This document shows positions 22,743 through 37,800 of a stretch of 64,000 nt of DNA, piece by piece. Position 1 is the stretch's first letter, and the number at the start of each line of letters is the position of its first letter. The notes under the pieces are model-generated. The model saw only the letters and a list, made by a program, of their open reading frames with translations, made no database searches and was not told the DNA's origin. The position numbers were made by a program, and so were the translations under genes. Origin of the DNA: Neelides folsomi (Eukaryota > Arthropoda > Collembola > Neelipleona > Neelidae); assembly GCA_034687125.1 (NCBI GenBank), contig JAQGBZ010000013.1, positions 186,001-250,000 of the forward strand. Direction: 5' to 3'.

Positions 22743-25700
22743 GCTGTGATATAATAAGTGTCCATGTATGGGGGCAAGGTATTCTTCGACAGTCTGCTGA
22801 CTCACGAGAGGAGGAAGACAATGGTGGGAGGAGGCGGTCTCTGATCCCCGATCACTTCGGAGCATCTTCGGCCGATTCATTAAGGTTCTCTCAGGTGGGC
22901 TACCTTCGCTCCGCTCGCTCCCTCTTAACGAGCTAATCGCTTCAATCAGACTGCATTAATCAAAATCCCCAATCCATCATCTCCTCCTGGGTTGCCCCTT
23001 GACACGGCCCGTCTTGGGGGTCTCCTCAAAATTGTTATCATCTCTCGAGAGCTCGCCGTGGACAATCTGTCACGACAGTTTTACTTTCGAGCCCCTATTA
23101 TGATTCACATGCCTCTACGGAAACGATGATGAGTTCGGCGAAAGACCACGGCACACAAAGAGACAAGGTGAATTCGGAATGAGACGAGCTCCATTTCACC
23201 TTTGTCAACCGAAGGTAATGATATTCGAGAGATAGAGTCTCCTCTTTGTCCGACCCTTCCATCTATGCAAATGCGATATTTAGGGACAAAGACACTCATG
23301 TGGTCCTCATTCTCATCCTCCTATTAATATTGGAGCCATTATTCTCGATCAATATTGTTCAGAGGCACGCATTTCCATGACACTCCTCATAATAGAATCA
23401 CATATCTATAACTTGGACTCCTCCATTGATTTTTTACCTTTTCCGCCTTCATCTGGGGCAAAAAACTATTTTCTCTCTCCTTGCATACATTGACCTTTAA
23501 CTCGTCTTCAGTACTAGGCTCCATTATTCTCCTATTAGTCTTCCGAGGATTTTAATAGGCCCACATTAACATGTGTTCCTGCTAGTCCACCTTACTAATT
23601 TCATCATGAGCCTCAGAGTTGGGAATCACGATAGCTTCGTTCAATATTCCAAAACCTCATTTTCCTCCGAGTAAAAAAATGTTATCCGCAACCCATTATG
23701 TAGCAAACATTAGGCAGATAGAGCAATTCTCGTTATTATTGCCTTGCTAAAATGCTATTGAGATAATGAAATTTTCCCCTACATTCTTTCCTATTTGTGT
23801 CGAAGGAGAGCAAATGGGCATGTGTTGAATTTACAAAGTTTGCAAAAATAAAAACCACCCAACCCATCATTATCATTAGTAGGAATTGAGCGGCGATGAC
23901 TAATCAATTGATTAATTTACTATTTAATGAATCTTCTAATTAATTAGGCATTCAGTTATAATTTATGTCATAATTGTATCACAAAAATGACAAACAACGC
24001 TCTAATTAAATTGTTTTATGGGTAATTTCGTTAACAATAGCTGTTCAATATAATTAATGATTGATGTGCTTATAACAAGGGGTTTGTTGTGTAAGAACAA
24101 CAGCTAGTTACGATATTCCATTTAAGTATTTTCAATGGTATCAGGGCCATTGGCTTTGAGAGGATTGGAGATAAATAGAGAAGCGGAAGGAGACGTTGAA
24201 TTATACGCCTTGCCCAAAGTTATTTGGAAACTCATTGAGGCCGTTTGAGAAATTATCCCTTGTCTCTTCCTCGTTTAGTTTCCCAAGTGTGATTGTGGTT
24301 TAAATATTGGGCTTATATTAGAAGGAACCCAATATCCAGAGAAGAAAAATTCTGGGAAAATAAAATCAGTATTGATTACAATCCACCGGAATCGGTTAAT
24401 GTGAGATGTGAAGGAGGAGAATCTTAATGTACTTAAGTATTATGTAGCAATGTATCTTATTCTTTGTATCCGGAATGGAGAGCCCAACTTTGAAGAGACA
24501 TTGGATGCACAGGCGAGGTAATTGGAAATACTTCTGATCTTCACAAGAGCTCTCCAATTAATTCTAAAGCCTTGTGTATTCCCATTCCTTTTATCTTCTC
24601 GGCTCTACATTTGATCTCGAGCATTTCGCCCAATAGTCGATTTTCAAATCTGCTTGAATCAAATTAGGAATCTGTTTTTCCTCAAAGTGAAGGAATGCAC
24701 AGAGCAAGTTCCCCTATCTTAAATAAACGGAGCTCTTTTGGAATTCCTTTATTAGCTTAACCAAATTAGTCATGTTGTAATTGCGTGCAAAGTTGATAGT
24801 TCTCTCAATATAACATTGGCTAATTTTATTACACTCGTTAAGGCAGAGGCAAAATTGGAATGCGAACAGTTTCTGTATTTTTACACTCGGAAATTATACA
24901 AAACATGATTTTGTAATTTGACACCTTGAGGCAATCTGAATTGAATCAAAATTTTTGTACAACCTGAGCCCAATTATAATTCGAATGTGGAATGCATCCA
25001 CACGCGATAACTGACTTGATATTAATTACAAGAATCCAATGAGGCCAATGGAAATTGAGAAACGTATATAATTGAATTTTGGAGTAAGGTTCTAATGATA
25101 ATTTCTACGTAACTCCGTTTCAAATTACCATACAATGTTTCTTCACAATGGAGTATTCAGCTTGGAAAAATGTATGGAAAATTAGGAGAAGAATTTGTTA
25201 AAATGACGATAAGCAATTTCAACACACAATCACTCAAACTCTTTAAATTTAAATGTGTTTGCACTTTTAATTTATGAGGAGAAATGCTTGACATCATTCA
25301 TGAGTTGAAACAGAAAAAATCTGGATTTTATAAGTTACAAACAAAATGAGCTCATTCTATCAAGTTAGCATAAATATTTTAATCACTATTAAAATAACTG
25401 ATTAGTTAATTAGCTTAATCAGGTAATAAAATCAAAATATTTAGTAATGAAAGGATGTATGCAAATGCTCATTGGATGAGAATTTTAATTAGGAAACAGT
25501 TGGTGACTATTAGTAGACTTAATGAGGAGGGTGTTGAGTGGAGAGAAAGCGCATGGCATAGGAACGAGTCTTAATTTCTCATTTCATTCGCCAGAACCCC
25601 CAGAACTCTTAATTAACGCAGGGCATTTCCCATTCTCTCATCGCTCGGCTCTAATTAGTGGCTGCGTCGTATGCAAATTTTAGAAGGAGGAAGGCGGGCG

Positions 25701-28700
25701 TAATAGGCGATGAGAGATTTCGTCCTTCCCCTCCAACACCTGCTGCCCCATCCAAACTTCTCCTATCTCCTTCATCCATCTCTCATTATTAAGCCTCCCT
25801 AAAGCCTTTTATAGAAATTCCTCTTCTAAACTATGCACGCACATGGACTCATCGTGATAATAACTACTCACGTATGCACATTTTAAACTAAAGTAATTTA
25901 CTCGCCACTTATAAATAATTAGTTGTAAGTTTATAACAAATATTCTGCATACTTTTATGCTTTTTATTAAATCGAATGTTCCCATTTATCTCAACTTTGA
26001 AAATCAATTAAAGAATAAAACTGAAAAAAATTCGATCTCGAGGTGTTTTACGACGCTCCCCTTCAATTAAAAATGGCGTACGACAACAAAAGCATAAATT
26101 AAAGATAGTTTTTATTTTCCTATTCCATGAATAAACTTGATACAAAAGGCTCGAGAATGAATGCCATCTGATAAGCCTATTGCATATATTCTACACAACA
26201 TTAATGGATACATACTGGTATACTTGTATTAAAGAGGAGGGAAAAAAGGGGGAGAATGGCTTATATAAGGCAGGAAAGAGGAAATATTAATTCCTCAATC
26301 ATTCTTATTCCGTCGGCCTTAGAGAGAAAGAGTGTTGGGTGAAGTCAAGTTATTTGGTTGAAAGGGCGAGAAGGTTTGGGCCGATAATTCCTTTCACTCA
26401 CCAAATCGATAGAGCATAAGAAGGGTGGTGCTCGCTGTGTGAACCAAGGTTTTGGATATATCCCAACCACGTTGTGAATAACAGCACGTCTCTCCCTCAA
26501 ATGGAATATTTGGAGGAAGTTGGGGAAAGCATTCTTCTCGGGAGGCAAAGGAGGAATATGCATTTATCAGTAGTTATATAGTCGGTGGGGGAAGACGGAG
26601 GAGAAAGTGGATTAATCTTTTTTGTCTTCGCCCTCCCAATTTATTGCCTTATAGTTTACCAAGATACCCATCTCCTCCCATTTGAGCCTTGCAGAACAAT
26701 GAGGTCCATTACATCATAACGGACCGAGTTGGGAGTCGAGGAAGAAGATATGACTATCCATTACCAACATTGGGATCATATAGTGTATATATTTATAACA
26801 GCAGAGCTAATGGGGAGTTAACGGAGAGAAGCTCCCTTTGTGGAAAAGAATCCGAAAGATGAGTGAAGATTGAGCCTAATTGAAAGGAGATTAACTTTGA
26901 TCTCCGCTTAAGCTAAGAAAATAGAAATACGGAGATTGCCTTCCATTTACATTTCTCGTGTATTGATGTCACGAGTCTCCTCCTGTAAGGGAGGAACAAA
27001 GAATTTGAGACAGGTACGATTATGAATCTTGACGTAAAGAATGAGGAGGAGGAGTCCCGAGGAAAATTAATATGGGGAAAATGAACGGGTCGCGACGAGA
27101 TGGGAGAATCAGTGAGAAGGACGGATTTTCCTTTGCCTTTCTTTTCCTTTATATCTTCGCATGTGTTTTAATGGATTAAATGTGAGGAATTTCTATTAGG
27201 AAGTTGGAGCTCGGGTTCGTCAAGACTTCCAGGGAGATTATTATTAATGTGGGCCGTGGCATGATGAGGAGCAGTAATTTTTCTTCTCCCTTCACGTTCT
27301 GTCTCGAGACTCTGGTAGTGAAGTTTCCCCGTTCGTCTAGTCATCACGGAATAGGACTAATTACTAGGGTTAATTATTGATTGGGGCCAGATGTCTTTTT
27401 CACAGGAAATTATTGGGTTCGTCCTTCTCTGTCATTCTCTTATTATGGAAGAGGGAATGGGAGACCCCTGGAGACAATGCCTATACGGCCCACCTTCCTG
27501 CATTATCAATCCTCCTTTGGATTAAATTGAACAGACCTTTAATTCTCAGGGAAAATGAGATTATGAAAAATATAGGTGATGGACATAAACGGGCTCCAGG
27601 GAGAGTATTAATACACTCCTTTGGAGCGGGTTTAATAATGGCTCATACGACACGACACTCTGACAGTCTTTCAATTTTTATGACCCCAAATGAAAATGAC
27701 TCAAATGAGTGTTTCTGGCTCATTATTATACACAAATACTGAACTTCATTCTCCCTTATATAAGGGAAAAATATTCGTTTCATGTCCCGGTCCAGTGCAT
27801 GGGGCTCGATAACTTTTTTCTCTCATCCGCCGTATTATTAATGTCGGAGAGTAAATGAGGGCCGAGGATAGGAAAGTTTGCTGGAAATTATCGGAAGGTT
27901 CGAGTATGCTCTATATCTCAATTAATGAGGTTCGTAATTGCTTTTACCTGAGACAGCTTTTTAGCTTGAGAGAAGACAAGCCTTATTATTAGCGACTCAT
28001 TCGAAGTTACAATTTAGTTTCTTTTTCGTATACTCTTCAAAGCCAACAACCTTCCAACGTCTATTGTATGATATGTGGGCACAAGAGAAAATTGCATCAA
28101 GAGCCGTCATCACCACTGAACCTCCGCGGCAAACTCTGTGAGATACTCAAAAATAAAAGAGGGGAAAACTCTCCTTTGATCATCTCTTAAGCTTTATACT
28201 CAAGTACTTTAAAAGTGGGAATCTAATTATCCTGAGATGAGTCTTTGATTTTACATCAAATCCAATTTCTTACAAACTTTCTTATATATACTCATCTTGC
28301 CTTGAAAGAAATGAGCCTTGCAATTTTGAACAAAATTTTTTCAACTAATGAGCTTCTTCAGCCTTTCAAATAATTTTTTTATATTTAAAGAACATGAGAC
28401 AAATTAGGACCATCAACTCACTAACATTCAAAAAATGATGAGAAAGCAAGGAGGAGATTTTATAAACTTCTCGTCTAGTGGAAAATATTTATGTAAAGAA
28501 ACATTAATGAGGGATGTAAAATTTTATTGATAAATTTTGCGTATCTCTTGAACCTCGCTTTCGAAGGAATATTTGAGTGTTTTTATAAATATAAAAAACA
28601 ACCATTCATGAAATATTTTTTCATTAATATAAGTCAAACAAAATAAACGAATTATTGTTTGATCCAGTCTGGCATTATTAATTCTAGAGATTATTTTGGA

Positions 28701-31700
28701 CATTCATGATCAATCCAAAGTGGCTTTTTAATTAAATTCTTTGTTATGAATGTATGTAATATTACTACAAATCATGGAGGAAATGGGCTAAATCTTAAAT
28801 AGGCAGATAAACCCTGTTTCTTACTTTTATAGTTTAATCTCTATTTGATATTTTGGAGTAAAGAAAGAATTGCATTCTTTTCCTCTTATGTCTCCCATTC
28901 GTGTCTGTCCTTTCCGTGTGTCTGGTGGGGGAGATTGAAGGGACTTCTACTCCGCTGGCCCACTCATCTCTTTAAAGGCTGAGGAAGAATCATTAACTAC
29001 TTTTAGCGGCTTGTTCGAGGAACTGAGGCGGAGGAGAGAGAGGACCGTGTTCGCCGCGGCTCGCAATAATTAAAGGAAGTCTCGTGCTCTTTTTCTCCCA
29101 TTCCATTCTACCGTGTGTTTGCACTTGATTCCAACTAATTCCTTTCTCCACTGAATTCGGACCAAACTGGTATATAACTACATAGGTACATGGAGTATCA
29201 ATATAAGCTCTGTGTGCACTTACACCCACCCCAATCTTTCCATGGGCTTTATAGGGAATTTCTTTTACCGCCTTTTCAGCTGGCAATATTGGGCCTTATA
29301 TGGGCTGGAGCGGGTTAGGAAGCTCAATATAGATAAGATAAGCCCTTTCTGAAGCCAAAAGAAACAAGAGATCTTCTTAGGGAAACAAGGAGAAGAACAA
29401 GGGAGTGCGTAATCCACTATCCTTCAGATTAAGGGCTCAACACAGGGATTAATCTTGAAAAATTAAACCGACATTTCTCTTTTCTCCTCAAGATGAAAAA
29501 GAGAAAGGGAGGGAAAATTAGTCAAGGTGGACGAATATAAAAGACGCAAATCAAGTTTTTATTGCATGACAAACTGATGAAAAGCTTTTAAAAGTTTCCG
29601 TCTTTCAAAACGAATTTGGCTGTTATTGTCTTTAATCACGAGTTATGTTTTCCATCCATATTTATAATACATACAAATTGTGGGTTTAGTGCTTGCTAAA
29701 TTGTTATGAAAGACTCACTAAAATGATCTATGATATAATAACAATTTTGCAAAGCTCAATATTATCCATATATAAATTAATATTGTGTATGAAAAATAAA
29801 GATAGGAATCAATAAACTAATTACATTGTATAAGTAATATTAGTAGAAATACATCTGCCCAATATGAAAGAATTAAGCAAAATATGCTTAATTAGCATAT
29901 ATAATAAATGCTAAAAAGATTTTTTATCTTGATCAATAAAATATATGAATATTCAATTTAATTAAAAAGCTACTCTTAAAAAGTGGCTTTATATCAAACA
30001 TGAATGAAAATGAAAATATATGAATGAAAAACTTATTTCAGAAGCATCTTGAATTTAATCGAGTATCATTTTGAGTAGTTATTATCGTATACAAGATTTA
30101 GTTATATTTACATCTCGTATTTAATTCATCTTTATTTCAAGATCATTTCTGTGTCTACATATTTAGAGAGAGAAGCATAAAACGGTTATACCATATGTTG
30201 GTAATGGTTTTTGAGAAAGAAAGAAGAGTGAGACCAATCTCTATCAATGGGCTCCCCTTTGAAGAGAAGAAAGTGAGTTTTCCCACTTTAAGAACGAGTC
30301 TTGATGTGCTGAAGGTATTTATATGAGGATTCAAAGACACGTTCCCTTCTGATCCCTTTTCTTTTCTATCCTCTTACATGTAAAAATTAGGGGAGTCTTA
30401 AAAGACGGAACTTTACTTTCGCCTACTTTGCATTTTCACCAACTTCTCTCACTTTCTCGAAGAAGGGGATAAACATTGGAGTTGGAGGCCTAGGACTTTC
30501 CTATCAAGCAGAATAGTTCAACTTTGTTAAGCTAGTAGAATTATGAGTAATCTAAAAGAGATGTGAAATCCTCCCTTAGGAAATGTGATTGAAAAGGAGG
30601 GGAGCGAGTGGAATGAAGGAAATGGGGCTTTTGATTAATAATTGCGCCCGCATTCTGAAACATGCACAAAATGAATACCCTCTCATCCGTTCTTTATCAA
30701 CATAGGGAGCCAAGGAAGGAACGAGAGAGTGCAAGGAGAATAATTTTTTTCCCAAATTTCTTCTAGTCATGTCAGGGGAGTAGGAAGTTGAAGGGCGAGT
30801 TGCGGATATGAGTAATGAGTGATTGGAAATTCCATATAGGATTTATATGGCCTCATAATTAAAATGAACATATAGGAAGAGCGAAGAGTATTAAAAAATC
30901 AATTACGCGAATTGCACTAATCATAGCTGAGAGTCAAAGTGAAGCTGAGATATGGCTCGCATGAGGGAGGAATTGACCTCAAGCATGAAAATGAATGTGA
31001 ATAATCATGATGTGGTATTCTGCAGTAATGAGCGGGGCTCCTATGTCGCTCCACGTACTGTGGAGAATGACAGGTGCTCAGGTTGAGCCCGAGTATCAAA
31101 TTACAATTCGAGGAACAATATTGGATTGGGTTGGTGGTTCCTCTCGCATGAATGTGAATTAAATTTGCTCGATGAGAGAGGGAGATGATAAAAAACGGGC
31201 CGTGAATAATTTGCGTTTCGTCCACTGCGGCGGAACTGCGAGTCGAAGATGATCCACCTTCATCATTGGTCAGAGACGATGAGGCTCATTAAGGATTCAA
31301 AAATTGAACTTCAAGGCCTCTCCCGAGCCAATGTTGTATTTGTGAAATGGGAAAGAAGGCGGCGGCCGGGGCGAAGGAGGGAGGGATGAGCGATCGAGAG
31401 GAATCTCCTTCTTAATTAAATATCACAGTAGGGCCTCGGCTGCAAGTGTGTCTCACTCTCTGCACCTGCATACTAACGAACTCTTGTCATTGCTCTTCCT
31501 CTCCTATAAATAAATATCTCCTTTATTAATGATCTCGACCAGGGAGGATTAATCCTCCTTTCCCTCCCTTGTCACGACCCGCCAGACCCTTCACGAGTCG
31601 AGGGATCGCGGAGGACTCGGAGGTCTCGGCCGATACATGATCGGTGGGCCGATAAGCCATCTCTGCCTTTGTCATTTTGATAGAATGCCCTCACTCCGCA

Positions 31701-33830
31701 TTCCTCACAATATTAATGAGACGGGTCGGAGCGGAGGATTGTCATCCTCTGTCCCCCACCGTACGAACCTCCGTCTCTCTCTCCCCATTGTTGCTCCCTC
31801 ACTCCGACCTAGACCTACATAAAACACGAGGAATGTGGGGAGGATCTGGAAATAATATTATGATTATGTTTGGATACGACTCCAAGTGTCATAGGTCCTA
31901 AGAATTCGATAATCTCCTTAAAACCCATATCTTGACACGATCGCTCATTCATTCACTTGCCCATTACGAGACTCCGTATGCACCTGAATGAGTAAATAGA
32001 GGCATTTACACTCCGCTGCGAGGATTCTCCCCTCGTCGAACCCTTCAAAAGAATGTCTGGCTCCCATCCCCAACCATTCCCATCCCGAGGTATGAATATG
32101 GAGAGAAATTGACAATCAAGGAAATGCTGCATCATCATCACAATGGCCCTAATACTAACATTTCCATTGTCAAGGGTAAGATCAATTGATGATGAGTGAG
32201 TGCGTATGGGAATAATAACACGAGTTTGTTTATTGAGGAAGAGCGCAGATCTTTATAGGCCTCCGTGATGAAGCCACATTGTCTTCATTTGATAAAGGGC
32301 AATAAAACAATTCCGCATAATGATATGCACAGAATGGAGATTTTGTTGGAGGGCGGAAGGCCTAATTAGTGGGAGTGGTAATTAATTAGGAGGAGAGATA
32401 GAGAGGTGGAGCTCATTAGCTACCTGGCCGGCGTAATGAGGGGCCGGAGCATATGCAAATGAAGGAGGCTGAGGCGTGGGCCGGAGTTGCTGGAGCCATT
32501 GGCCGTGGAGGTCCAACCCATCGCCCATCCTCATTCCGCGAGAGGGATGATGATGCCCCGAGAGCCCCGGTACCCCCACTACACTTCTACCACCGATTCC
32601 ATAACCTTGTAGATAATTAAAACAACGAATGGGGCAGAGACTGATGAGGCTAGAGCCGAGGGAACGGGTTGCGCCCGGTCCCATTGGCTCCTCTCCTAAG
32701 ATAATGAACACGTGGTTCATGCGCGTCCTCCACTTTCCTCTCCGTCTCGATTTTCGTAATTAATATCTTCCCTCTAATTTAGTCCTCCGAAGACTGCGCT
32801 CCTGAGCGAACGTGCCGACGGCAGCTCTCCGAACTTATCCTCCCCAACACATGCTTCTGCTCTCCCACTCCCGACCCACGGGTGGCTCAACTCACTCGGC
32901 TCCCATCCCACACCGCCAAGGAGACTTTTAATTAGGGACCTCAAGGGGCAAGTTGAGACGATCCCTCCACCTCTTCCTTCAAAGGCTCTCGACCCACCTC
33001 GACCAATTTTCCATTATCAACCACTTGAGCAAAGGCCTGAAATTTCAATCGGAAGTTGAAGCGTGGATAATTCACAGTGGACTACTTCGCCCTTGTTTTT
33101 GTCAATCGGTTTGGGTCTCTGGGACTTGCACACTCAAACACTCCTGTTTTCCTTTTTTCCTCCCACGACGACTGCTGAGAGACCGAAAGAGGGAAAGAGC
33201 TGAAAGGAAGAATTAAAGGAAGTTTCTCCACCGACGGCCAAGATACCTTCCACACTACTTCCTCTTCCATTACCCGTACAAAACATTGCATTAGATTAAG
33301 CCTCCTCCACTTCCCCACATTCGCCTGCCCATTTTTTTTCTTCGGATTTTCCCTAAAAGACGGAAGCTGGACACGGAATGTGAGCAACAAGGCTCGAGAA
33401 CCTCGCACAAACTTTCCACTCATCAAGAAACTTTTATTAATTAAACCCGACGTGCCCAGAGTAAGTGATTAATTAACTTTATTAATTAGAAATTTTATTA
33501 CGACTGGTTCTTACATTTGGAGAGCAATAATTGGACTCGGAGGAGCACGGGTCTAATTAATTAATTATAGGGGGAGTTGAGTAATGATTTGAGTCGGGAA
33601 GGAAGAGATGGCTTGATTTGATTGGATTTCTTTTTCTCTTTACCAGTTTCTGCGGGAGGAGGAGGACTTGATCAACAAATTGATTCCGATCCACTCTCTG
33701 ATTCTCTTGCATGTGGCGTAAATTAGTCTTAATCTAATTTAATTGCTCGCTCCGTGAATTGGAGAAAAGATAGAGGAATTTGATAACTCCTTTGTTGTCA
33801 CTCGACTTTGAGAGCCGCTGCTATACAGTG
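22743..33830. other. Long gene-free stretch rich in octamer and TAATGAG motifs
   Basis: No recognisable gene in about 11 kb. Octamers occur at 23265-23272, 25459-25466, 25671-25678 and 32453-32460. TAATGAG/CTCATTA occurs repeatedly, with six copies between about 30.8 and 32.45 kb. A seven-base-arm inverted repeat ATATGCT-TAATT-AGCATAT is at 29882-29900. GC is higher around 31.2-33.4 kb, where frames stay open longer on both strands; a Gly/Pro/His-rich minus-strand segment at 32424-32605 is treated in the findings as a weak exon candidate. The parts at about 23.9-25.5, 28.2-28.9 and 29.6-30.1 kb are richer in A+T. Confidence 0.45.
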
Positions 33831-34860
33831 CTACGACAGTTGTTGAAAAATATTATTTTGTGATTTTGACCAAAAAGTTCTTTTCGCAAATCACTTAAAA
33901 CTTACCAATTTAATTAACTCGAAATGAAATAGTTTTCAACTAAATAGTATTAAAGTTTTAAGATTTATATCAATTAACTAAAAGTGTTTACTTCTTAAAT
34001 CATCGTGGGACCGAAACATAATTAAGGTAAATAATCATTTATTATTATTCATTAATGTAAATTCATGCAAATGTTTATTAAGAAAAAAATTGAAGAATCT
34101 CTTTAATGTTTATCAATATTGAGACCAAAGCTATAATTCGTAAGATTCATTTATTTCCAATTAGCATTAATAAATATTAATCAATCTCAATATTATATGG
34201 AATAGTGGAGTAGGGTTAAAAAATTAATTAACGGATTGAATAATTGAATATTCGGTTGATAGTGGTTAATTTGGAATATACTCAAATTGCTAATTAATTT
34301 GTTAAAGGTTAAAAGATCTTCAAAAATAGAGATTGGGGTAAAACTTTGAGATTGCTTTTGTAAGGATGCGAATGTTGTTTTGGTATATGGTGTAAAGGGT
34401 GAGAAGGAAGAATCGCACGTTGGCTCTCATCTCTCCACAGTCGATTCTCATTTTCACATGTCACTCGTCGAAAGACAGATTCCATTAACTATTTCTTTCC
34501 TCAATCCTGATTTTCTGAGAATGAGAGAATAAAGCTCAAAATAATTTTCATTAAACATGAAACGATAAAACTGTTAAAACTCATTTACTAAACATTTTGG
34601 CATTTCCCTAAACATCTTTTTATACTTGATAAAAATTAACATACGATATTATGCACCTTAACAATAATAAATGATGCTATTAAGTTGAGGTTTATTAAAT
34701 GGCTTAAATATAGTTTTAAACCTTTTTATTTGTTTATGCGGAAAACAAAGATTGTAAAAATAAATGCAAACAAGGTCGATTTTATTTGATGGATTTCTTT
34801 CAATATACTCGTATAATGAAAAGGGGCAGGAAAGAAAGAGGAAATGAAAAGGGTGAACCG
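33831..34860. other. A+T-rich gene-free block
   Basis: No gene and no long open frame. It contains one octamer ATGCAAAT at 34065-34072 among TTAAT/ATTAA strings. A more balanced sequence resumes on both sides. Confidence 0.5.
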
Positions 34861-37800
34861 AGGAGGTGAATGAATAGGAAACCGATGTAATTCAATGTCA
34901 GCTTTCGGATCTAGAGGTAAAAGAGACAGAAGAGGGAATTTGGCATATCATGGCAGATTCTCTGTAATTCCAAAGCTGGGGTTGGTGTTCGGGGAGTTAA
35001 AGGGTTCCTCAGGATTATGATTTGGAGTGTCGTTATTCTCCCTTCTTTGAGTCCACCATGTGGTCGTTCGTTAGCGAGAGTGGGAGAGAGACGACTGGGA
35101 GCGGGATGAGGCTTGCATAGACTCCGTTTACTTTGTGAGTGTAGCCCGGAGTCTCCTGCCCGTTCTTGGGTGCGCTTTCGGTTTCACGGGACACGACGCA
35201 ATCGCAGTCATTATCCCAAGCCCCGCATTAATTAGGACCTCAGTCGATCGTCATGCAAATAGCGAGACTTTCCCTCACTCAAGCAGTCGATAGGAAGCTC
35301 ACCATCGCCGCGGACTCCTCGGATAAAAGTTCCTAACTCTTCCACAAAAAGAGTCTTTACATTATAAGATCGCCCCTTCCCCTCCTCTGTACAAATGTTA
35401 TACTCTCTCGGCCGACGGCCACTACAAGTGTTTACGACTGTGTCACATTGCCCTCAGCTGTCAACTGAACGACGACTCGCGCCCGGCCTCCCGTCACTCT
35501 GGGTCAATCCTGTAGACGGAGTCTAACCAGGTTTAATGCTCATTCCCCCCCTTGGCGAGATCTCTCAGTGGCCTAATGAGGAACTTACAGAAACTCCCCG
35601 ACCAACTTTCTCCATTTCTCACTCTCATTGCATCCCCATCCACCTCTCTAGAAACGATTACCTCCCCATTCCCCAACAATCAATTACACAGACAAATAAG
35701 GTTTTTTTTCAATGGCCATTATTTATTCAATTTCTCAGGTTAGAATCAAAGGTGTTTGTTCTTTACATTCATTTTCCACTTCATATAATAATGTATTATT
35801 AAAACAATTAGTTCATGCAAGTACGCTCTTAACTATACTTAGACACGACAAGTTTCTCCCAATAAAACATAAATTAATGGAAGGAATTTCGTACTAGGAT
35901 TGAATAAATGAATTTGCTGAGAAAAAAGAACGTTTAATTTACGAGAGAGGATGAAAACTTTTCACTCAGGTTCTGATAATTGAAAGCGAAGTGATTTTCT
36001 TCCTTTCCGTACGCTGGGCCTAGAAAGTAATTCACTTGAACTTTATGTAAGAAATAATTGCTCTCGTAAATGGAGAGTATGAGAGCCGTGAATCAAGTTT
36101 TCCTCCTTTTCTTCTATTCTCCTCTCAACTTTTGTATTGGAGTTGGGGCTGGGCCTGGACGAAGGTTCATTTTCCACTCCGATCTATTAATTTGGAGACA
36201 CTGGAGAGCGTAGAAACACTAAATTGCGTTAGATTTTATTTTGAGTAATTTTTGTGGTTGGGAGCGGTCGGCAACGCGATGTTTTGGGTATCTCGAGGCG
36301 AGGCGGACTGAGGAGCTGGCGAGTCTTCCTGGCCGAGTGGGCCTGGTGGGGCAGATATACCATACGGTCTGTATTGAGCTCGCTAACCTATCTCTGACTC
36401 AGTCACTCACTTTTTCCTTCCGCTCTCCCCGACTTCACTCTTATATGTCGAAAGGGAGGCCATGGAACCTCCAAATGGCACGAGTATCCGCAGAGAGAAT
36501 CTCCCTTAACCCACCGATGCACTTCTGATGCACTTGAAGAGCAGCACACGAGGGGAATGTTGCTCCTCGCCTTCCTCCCATCACCCACTACACACTCGTT
36601 TAGGGAGCTTTTCCAAAAATAAACCAAGTGGAGAAAAAAAGCCCATAGATCGTTCCTTCTAAATGCCGAAGGAGCATTATGTTGGTCAGAGAGATCCTCA
36701 CGTACAGACAAGAGCGAACTTACAGATTATCCGACTTCACACCCAGGGTTCAACAAAGGATTAACGGACTAGTTATTTATGAGGGATTGAAGGATGGAAC
36801 ATATAAATCCCCGCCACCCGCCAAATTTATCAATTTGATTATGACCTCCATAAATTAATTAGTGTAATTGGATAGAGGCAATTTGGTAATTAAAGGGGCT
36901 GAGAGACACCGCCGATTTCCCCAATACCCATTCTGCATGAGGGTTTTTCTGAATGTGATTTGATTTGGCAGGATGATGAATTAGCCATTCGGATGACTCA
37001 CACAGCGAGCCTCGTCTCAAAGGGCAAAGAGTTTTTAAAATTTGAAGCACAAATCGTCCTTACAAACGATGTTCCTATTTCGTCTGTGTGTTTCGTGTCA
37101 AGTTCCTACATTTTTCTTTTAATTCGTAAAAGCTCCTAGCTCTTTAAATTGTAATAGATTCGTCTCTACTTCCAGAGACTTTTTAATTGCTACTTAAGAA
37201 CTCTGAATAATATATTTGATCGTATACGCGTATATTTAAACATACGAGGAGTGAAGATTGAAGGAGGAAGATAAGCGGCAGAAAGAGGCAATTAAGATCT
37301 CTTAAGATTCAGGTAAGAATTCTTTCCTCTCCAATCTTCATCCGTTCCGTTTGGAAACCCGATATACTTCTCCCGTAGTGCATATTACTATACATAGAGC
37401 AAGCACTGTGTGATTAGTATACAACCCATTTTTCTTATACGAGGTGACGAGTAAAGAGCGAGTTTGCCAATGACATAAAAGTTAAAGTTCTCAAAGAGGG
37501 TGGCGAATAAAAAGGAGCAAGATGAATGTTCGCGTGGATTTGGAATGCGGCCGTGTGTGGGCGTGTGAATATTCTGTCTTAAATATCGGCTCCAAGGAGA
37601 AGCCGGAACAAAAGGCGAGAGGATCTAAAGATAAATTCAATGGAGTAATCGTATAATATCTTCGAGTGAGACGTTGGCTCTGAAGCGAGGAAGGGGAACG
37701 GAGACTGCCGTGGGTGGGAGGGTTGATTTTATTGTTTGCTCATTTGATGGAAGAATCTTTCCACAGAAAGACGGATGGGTTTTCTCTGCTTAAATGGACT

